DNA from: Paramacrobiotus metropolitanus
Lineage: Eukaryota > Tardigrada > Eutardigrada > Parachela > Macrobiotidae
Direction: 5' to 3'
DNA length: 64,000 nt
Assembly (NCBI RefSeq): GCF_019649055.1
Contig: NW_026570249.1
Coordinates: 372,001-436,000, forward strand
Made by a program: the position numbers and the translations under genes. Below the pieces are notes generated by a model, which searched no databases, was not told the DNA's origin, and was given only the letters and a program-made list of their open reading frames with translations. Below are positions 57,312-64,000 of this stretch, piece by piece. Position 1 is the stretch's first letter, and each line of letters begins with the position of its first letter.

Positions 57312-60300
57312 ATGTCTTTTCCTAATAACTGTTATTTGCTATGCTGTATTTTGGAAAGTATTTCACTAGGAATATTGCTGCAATATCACAGCGCACGCGG
57401 TAATGACGCATACAATTACTTTGTGAACACCTCATCGCAGAGAGTAAAGGTCGCCGTTCTTTCGACGATTTCGGCGAGAAATTTTGTTGTCATACCGGCA
57501 TTTGACCTTGCCTGGCAGGAAATTGAGTATACATATCCAGACATTGAGTTCATGAGGATGACGGTTGATAGTCCACCCGAGCATCAAGGGGATTGCGATT
57601 ATTTTGTTGATGGGATTGGTGATAATGTTGGCAAATTCTGGACGGAAGACTCTGGCGCGGAGTACTGGGTCATGCTTTCTTCCGGTAGATTCATGCAGTC
57701 ACAATTTTAAAGGGTCAATTGCCAAGAAAAATCAAAACTTAAAAAAGCTTACCGAAAAACAAGTTCCAAGACAGTAACGATTAGCCTTGAGAATTTTCTT
57801 TTTTTAGCTTGTACACCGGGTATCACCGAACAAGCAGCATTTGCGAGAGGTTGGTACTGGTGGAATATTTTCTATATTCCCCAAGATTTATTCTGCAGTA
57901 TGTACTCGTATATAACTAGCATAATGAAGGGTTAGCGATGGACGAGATCAGTAAAGCTATGGAATGTTAACTGTTAACCTTTGAGCACGGCATATAAAAT
58001 CCTTTATACCGTGCTTTGAGCTTTCATAGCGCGCGTTGTGATTCTACACTGTCTTATCATTATGCATCTCTTTATGAGCCTTAATTTTGTGTATGTTGTT
58101 GTAGAGTGGAACTGTTTGTTCCTGTCCAGGTAACTGGTCATCAAATTTCATACCTGCTTGGAAATATCATTATTATGCGACTTGTTCACATTCTTGACAC
58201 TAATTTTGTACGTTATGCAATACTTAGTGCCGGAGCGGGAAGTGATTTGGGGAACAAGGCACTATTTCCTACACTGATTAGATTCTCTCCGAATTTGTCA
58301 AAGGAATACGCAATGTGCCTAAAGTAAGCCTAAGTCAACCTGAACCCCATATGTCTTAGACCGCTTATAAAATTTCTAAAAAGCCATATCTACTTCTTGC
58401 TTTAAAATGGAGCGCAAAAACTCCAGATGCATTAAAGTTGCTTACTTCTCATTTAACAAAGCACTCTAACTGTAGGCAGTTATTGGCATATTACAATTGG
58501 AATCACGTAACCATGCTCTGTGATTCGGACGACGTAGCCGATATCGCTTTGGAGGATGCCACATTACAAGCGTGCAATGATTTTCGCACGATAATGGCTG
58601 ACCTACGAACCCAGTCTGGCTACTCCATGTACGACCTTCTAGTCAATTTAACTGATTCGGCATCCCGTGTGGCAGCACTGAAAACCGCGCGAGGATATAG
58701 TAAAAGTAAGTGTCAAAAAGACCTGAAAATACTTTTACCACTTACAGAACATTTCATTAGTAATTTCTCTGGATCATTATAAATTTCATATTAATTGCAG
58801 TTATTTTAATAATTGCACGGATGGAAAAAGTCCGGATGACCATGGTAAACCGCAGCCCATTTATTCCACTGAAGATGAGAAAAATTATTTAACAGTGTGG
58901 CTCTGATAATTACTAGATAAGCGCATGGGATCTTGGTATGATCAGCGAGGATTTTGTAAGTGCATAATAAATAATTAATTATATAGTCCACTACTAATAC
59001 ATCATTAACTACAGTTGATAAATCTATATTATATATACATATTAATTAATATATATAGTTCACTACGAACACTCCAGTAAACATGACATTTGACAAAGTA
59101 GAGAAAGATTCGGATCACTATTTAACTAATATTCCTTACATTAATTAAAGCAAAACGCGAGCGTTTGTGCTTGTTCTAACGCCTATAAACTGGACGCGAA
59201 TCCGCCAAAAGCACACAAAAATATTTGCTTTAGGCTTACATCACTTTCGTACCGTTCCCCGGTGACTCTACAACCCGAGGACATTGGGGATGGCAAAGAA
59301 ATGACTCCAGTGACGAGGTAAACTGATCCTTCTAGAGTTCATGATCATACAGTACTGCGTATTTGGTAGTACTGTACCAAGGTGGTAGTAAGTACAGTAC
59401 TTTAACGTTTCATTGCAAAAATGCTGCAATCTGCATGTTATTATATACCCGAACTTGATCTGGTTTTTTAGGTCGCACGTCAAGCCTACGAATCGTTGCT
59501 CTTCGTGTCGTTAAGTGGTCTGAAGATTACCCCGTTATTGCGAAGCCTGTTTCTTTATGTCGAGCAGCAAGCCAGCGAAAAGTACAATAAGAGCCAGGTC
59601 ATGAAATACCAGCAGGTGCTATAACGAAATACAAAATCGTGATCTTTTAAGTTACTTCCTTAAGAATTACACCAAATTATTCGCAGCTAAGCAAACACAA
59701 TCAGCTAACAACGTGGTCTCATTTTTTTTAGAATCAAAGGCTTGCCATGGCCAGTTTCTTGATTGCCCGAGCAGCGGCGCAGGTTAAATAAGCAGAACTT
59801 ATCGAAAGTGTCGCGAGTTGTTCCAGTCCACGAAAGCGTGTACGAAATCACAGCTGTTCAGTCCAGAAAGAGATGACTGTCGTTTCAGATGATGAACGAA
59901 ACGATACAGCTGGGATGGAACCATAGCGATGGGAGAGAAATCTATCGTCGTATGCTAGATCGTCAGTTCTTGTCATTTGACGAATCACCGGTGTACATCA
60001 ACCCCAATGGAGACAGAAGTGAGCTGTATGCAGTATGGGGATACACCAATTACACCGAGGATTTGGAGGTATTAATCCAGCTGTCACCGTTCAAGAAACG
60101 GTATCAATTCTAAAAAAACAACCGCCAACCCTCGCATAAAGTGGCTAATTAATCTGTGCAGGAAGTTTTGTTTTACGATGTTTATCGTAATCGTATTTTC
60201 CCGGCGCACAACGATAGCCGATGGATTCGTGAGGACACCATTCCAGACAGTCGACCATTGTGCGAATTTGCTGTGACCAGTACAGACTGTCAGGAAAGTG

Positions 60301-63300
60301 ACGGTATATCTCATACATTCCGCATCTTTCACTTGATCAAAATTTTTAATTTTTTGATGCCCATTTTGGTAGGCGCGATCACTTTGCGAATTTGCCTATC
60401 TGTATTAATACCCAGTATTGCTGTCTTGGCGGCGCTTATAATCGGGTGTTTGAGGTCTCTTGCGCCATTAACAGGAAGGTCGGTGAAACAGTATAAAAAT
60501 GATAAGCTACTGATGAATTTAGATATCGATATGTGCAATCCGCCAAGGCGCAGCTGTGGATTCTTTCGTGCTCCCAAATGGAATATCCATCTCGGCGATC
60601 ACCGGTAGTGCCGCCTCTAGCACCAACTATGTCACGGTCAAAAGTCAGCTTTATGCGGCTCGCTTCAGTAACTCCTTCGGTAAGTCAGAGCTCAGGAGAA
60701 TCTTGAGGCACTGCATTCTCCGAGCATCTTTGCCATGGTACTCTGTATTTGCGACAGGAAATTAATTACAAGGGTTAACACGGAATCGCAAAGAAATGGA
60801 TGCCAAAATTAATTTTAGCTTCTATTGCAGCGAAGCTACCAAGCTGGCTTTACCGATACGAATGTGTCAATGTGATTAGTCAGTGTAAGACTGCAAGTAT
60901 AGGTCAGCTAGGGTAGAGCTCAAAGCTGCTGCTTTATGGGAGGACTGGTATGTACTTGGTAAAAAGCCGGTACTGCACTGCACAGAAAATTATGATTTCT
61001 GTTCTGTACTCCGCCTCGTAGCGATTTAAAGATTTTAGGAGACATTATAACAAACAAGGGTGCTATGACGGTGCAAACTGTAAAGAACTGTTAGCTTCAG
61101 TTTCAAAAAAGAGTTTCCCTTGCAGGCCCATGCTAGCGTGCAACAGTCGGAATTCCGAGCACGAAACCGAGTGTTTTACAAAGGTGACGCTGTATGGATA
61201 AAGACATACGAATACACACAAGGCCAGTACTCTAAACTAGTCGGAACGGAGCATGAGCGTTTGTGCACGGTATATACGATGAAATAAAATTTTAAGCGTG
61301 TCGAAGTTCACGTTGTGCTGCGTCAAGTAATATAGATTTTACAGAGGAAACTCATGCTGCATCAAAATATCATTCAGTTTTATGGAGTTGTTTTTCATTC
61401 GGACCATTTGGAAATTGTTACGGAGTTTGCTCCGAAAGGATCCCTGGAGGAAATCTTGGACGCTGAAGCTTTTAGTTCGCAAATTGACTTGAAATATTCA
61501 TTTATTCATGACCTGGTGTCGGTAAGACTTTTCTTAAATGCAGTGAACTAATGCCAAATATGCTGGATTTTTTCTTAACAAAAATTTGCTGCAAACTAAG
61601 AAGATGCGTGGTAGCATACTTCTATACAAAGCGCAGGTTAAAAGCCCATGCATATGTATGATTGATAAGTATGTACAGTGTAAGCAATTCTGTAATGATA
61701 AGTACAAATGAAGCTTGCCATTTTTTTTACGGAACATAACGTAAACATTCGGAATTTTTCTGTAGAAAGCGTAATAGTAAAATGTCAGCGTAGTAGTAAA
61801 ATATTGCGCGCAAGAGCTTGACGAGACGTCAATTAACAAAGATTTGGACGACGATATACGAGTACGTTTACACTTTGCAGGGTTTGGGCTATATTCAAGC
61901 ATCGCCATTGGGCATTCACGGAAATCTGAAAGCTACGAACTGCCTGATTGACCGGTTTCTTACACTGAAATTAACAGATTTCGGATTAGAGATAATAACC
62001 AATAATGCAAAAAAACTGCTACCTGAAGAATCTGGTGAATGGAATTCCCTCTACCTTGCACCAGAAATTTTAAAGCAACTTAGCACAAAGGTCACCGACA
62101 AATCCGAAATCTACAGCTTTGGAATTCTACTGCACCAAATTTTGTTTGAATGTTTACCATTTGGCATCAAAAATGCATTGTATAAACGAGGAAAAGAAGA
62201 AATGAGCTCTATGGTTGTTCAAGGTATGTCAAATGGAAGTAAGTTTTGCAGATACATGTAATGATTATTGCACCTGTACCGTATGTGCATAGCGATTCTT
62301 GAAAAAGTGCGAATTAACCAAGATCCTCCGTTTCGCCCAACTGTTCTGCTTGACACATACGACAAGAATCTCATTCAAATGATGAAGTCCTGTTGGCAAG
62401 ATGACCCCGAAAAACGGCCTTCGATGCACAGAATCAGCAAGTTTATTGTAACTATACCGGGGCTGGATAAACAGATATCGTACACAGAAGCCGTGATGCA
62501 TCGTCTGCAGTCCTTCGCTGACGAACTGATGAGGGAGGTCAATCTGCGTACCAAAGAGTACAAACAGCAGAAACGGAATGCCGACCACATTTTGTACCAA
62601 ATCATCCCAAAGTATCTTGCTTTACACTATTGAGTTTTCTTCTATGGAATATTAAAATTGTTCTCTAGGTACATTGTGGAGAAGCTGCAACAGGGCGAGG
62701 ACGTCCCACCGGAAATGTTCGATGAAGTCACTGTTTGCTTTACGGCCGTGGCAAACTTTGCCCACATCGTGTCGATTAGCCATCCCCTTGAAGTGGGGAC
62801 ATTCCTCAACGCGACCTTCCATCTGCTGGACAGCATTATTCGCACATTCAATGTGTACAAAGTGGAAACAGTTTCCGATACCTATATGGTGAGGTACTTT
62901 GCAGAAAAGCAACCTGTAGGCCAAAGCTTGTTGTTGACAGTGTACGACCAGATTGAACTGTTAAACGAAATGTCTAAATCGTAAAGACTGGTACATTATC
63001 TAATACGCGGTCCGGAATACGGACAGTTGCTTGTTTTGGCTTACGACTGCCCGTCATGAGCTTCAAACTTTATTAAGCAGAGAACTATGCGAATGAGTAA
63101 CCGGAAAATGTTATGTTTCGTAATAGGTAGTAAGTGGTCTTCCCGAGCGAAATGGTCAACGACATTCAGCTGAAATAGCCAAAATGGCTTTGTGTATACT
63201 GGGACGCTGCGAGCAACCCCAGCTACGGCTGGGAAGACATCAGGGACCGCTGCTACTAAAATTCGGCATGCATACCGGTAAAATGCAGTTTTAATTTGGC

Positions 63301-64000
63301 AAGCCGTCAGTAAGATATGACAGAAAAGATCTATAATATTAATATCTATTTTTGTAATGTCTTACTGAAGGTTTGATCACATGAAACTGATGTAGATTTT
63401 ATTGCAAGAAATACATAGCTTTATAACCAACAATAATCGCATACTCTAAATTTTTTTCAAAGGTTCTTGCGCTGCAGCCGTTATTGGAACAAAAATGCCA
63501 CGATACTGCTTGTAAGATGTTTTTAACATTGGCTGTAGTGATTGTAGTAATCTTTTACTGCCGTGTGTTGGGTTCTTTCAACTATAACCGAGCGATTCGA
63601 AACAGATTTGGTGACACCGTTAATACTGCCTCCCGCATGACCTCGTTTGGCCAAGGTATGAAATACCGTACTTTTGCTTACGGCTTATAGTCAGTCTCAT
63701 CCAGGTGGAACTCTTAATCGCTTGTCAAAACTCGACCGAGAGCTGGCTGGTATTTCGTGTGTACATAGATACCTGGACGTAAACATATAATATGGTGACA
63801 CCAAATTATGTGCATGCTCATGAACATTTATACGTAAATGAATTTTTATTCACAACCTTGGATCAATAGCGGCGACAGTAATAATTTTATTTAGTTGGCT
63901 TATTGCAGGCTTGAAAATACACGTTTCAGTGGATGCAGCAGAGCATTTGAGCAATCATCACGCAAATCAGTTTATTCTTCTTAAACGAGGTTTGATTGAT
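57312..64000 (+). CDS. rGC-G, divergent receptor guanylyl cyclase lacking a key catalytic Asp (3' end outside window)
   Basis: Plus-strand rGC. The start MSFPNNCYLLCCILESISLG looks like a signal peptide. The ectodomain lies in exons near 57312-57681, 57808-57900, 58106-58327, 58440-58707 and 59889-60300. The membrane helix is near 60390-60460 (LIPSIAVLAALIIGCL). Kinase-homology region: 61345-61520 (MLHQNIIQFYGVVFHSDHLE) and 61818-62220 (GIHGNLKATNCLIDRFLTLK, SEIYSFGILLHQIL). Dimerisation helix 62290-62620. Cyclase exons: 62669-62890, about 63130-63280 (SGLPERNGQRHSAEIAKMA), 63463-63511 (CAAAVIGTKMPRYCL), about 63600-63655 (FGDTVNTASRM) and 63910-64000. The first metal ligand is Ala (FTAVANF, where active enzymes have FSDIVGF). 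The second Asp (VETVSDTYM), Glu and Cys are kept. Intron positions differ from the A-F group. Confidence 0.82.

Overview
The window is eukaryotic and almost certainly from an animal. Genes are split by many short GT-AG introns, most of 50 to 300 bases. The encoded families are animal ones: receptor guanylyl cyclases, a gustatory-receptor-like seven-pass membrane protein, and a PWWP/AT-hook chromatin protein of the GLYR1 (NPAC/NDF) family. The large expansion of receptor cyclases together with the short introns suggests a small ecdysozoan, perhaps a tardigrade. That placement is inference.

Layout. Bases 1-47,467 hold a tandem minus-strand array of receptor-type guanylyl cyclase (rGC) paralogues. 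rGC-A (31-5086) loses its last exon to the window edge. rGC-B (5555-12446) looks intact. A small relic (psi-C, 13425-13745) and a heavily damaged copy (psi-D, 14025-19244, with its first codons at 33904-33924) follow. A further relic (psi-E, about 40085-40470) lies next to an apparently intact rGC-F (40710-47467). A divergent plus-strand rGC-G (57312-64000) runs off the right edge. Between F and G lie a GLYR1-like gene (48976-52700, minus) and a gustatory-receptor-like gene (53790-55780, minus).

Two large mobile elements sit inside the array. A Maverick/Polinton (19245-33903, 14.66 kb) has about 540-bp terminal inverted repeats that are nearly identical. It is inserted in the first coding exon of psi-D and flanked by a 6-bp target duplication with one mismatch. 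It carries DNA polymerase B, integrase with chromodomain, packaging ATPase, adenovirus-type protease, major and minor capsid proteins and several small conserved proteins. It also carries a clear TATA-binding protein (TBP) homologue. Several element genes are broken, often at homopolymer runs. A complete Ngaro/PAT-type tyrosine-recombinase retrotransposon (34921-39979) has Gag, RT-RNase H and YR reading frames and textbook split direct repeats. A 182-bp MITE and a long foldback hairpin complete the mobile or repeat content.

The most unusual items are as follows. First, the Polinton encodes a TBP, and canonical TATA boxes lie in front of at least three of its genes. Second, the first metal-binding aspartate of the cyclase catalytic site is replaced by Glu in every readable minus-strand paralogue and by Ala in rGC-G. 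Third, the Polinton polymerase gene contains several introns of nearly uniform length (about 55 bp). Fourth, the array shows active birth and death: microhomology deletion, gene conversion and insertions.
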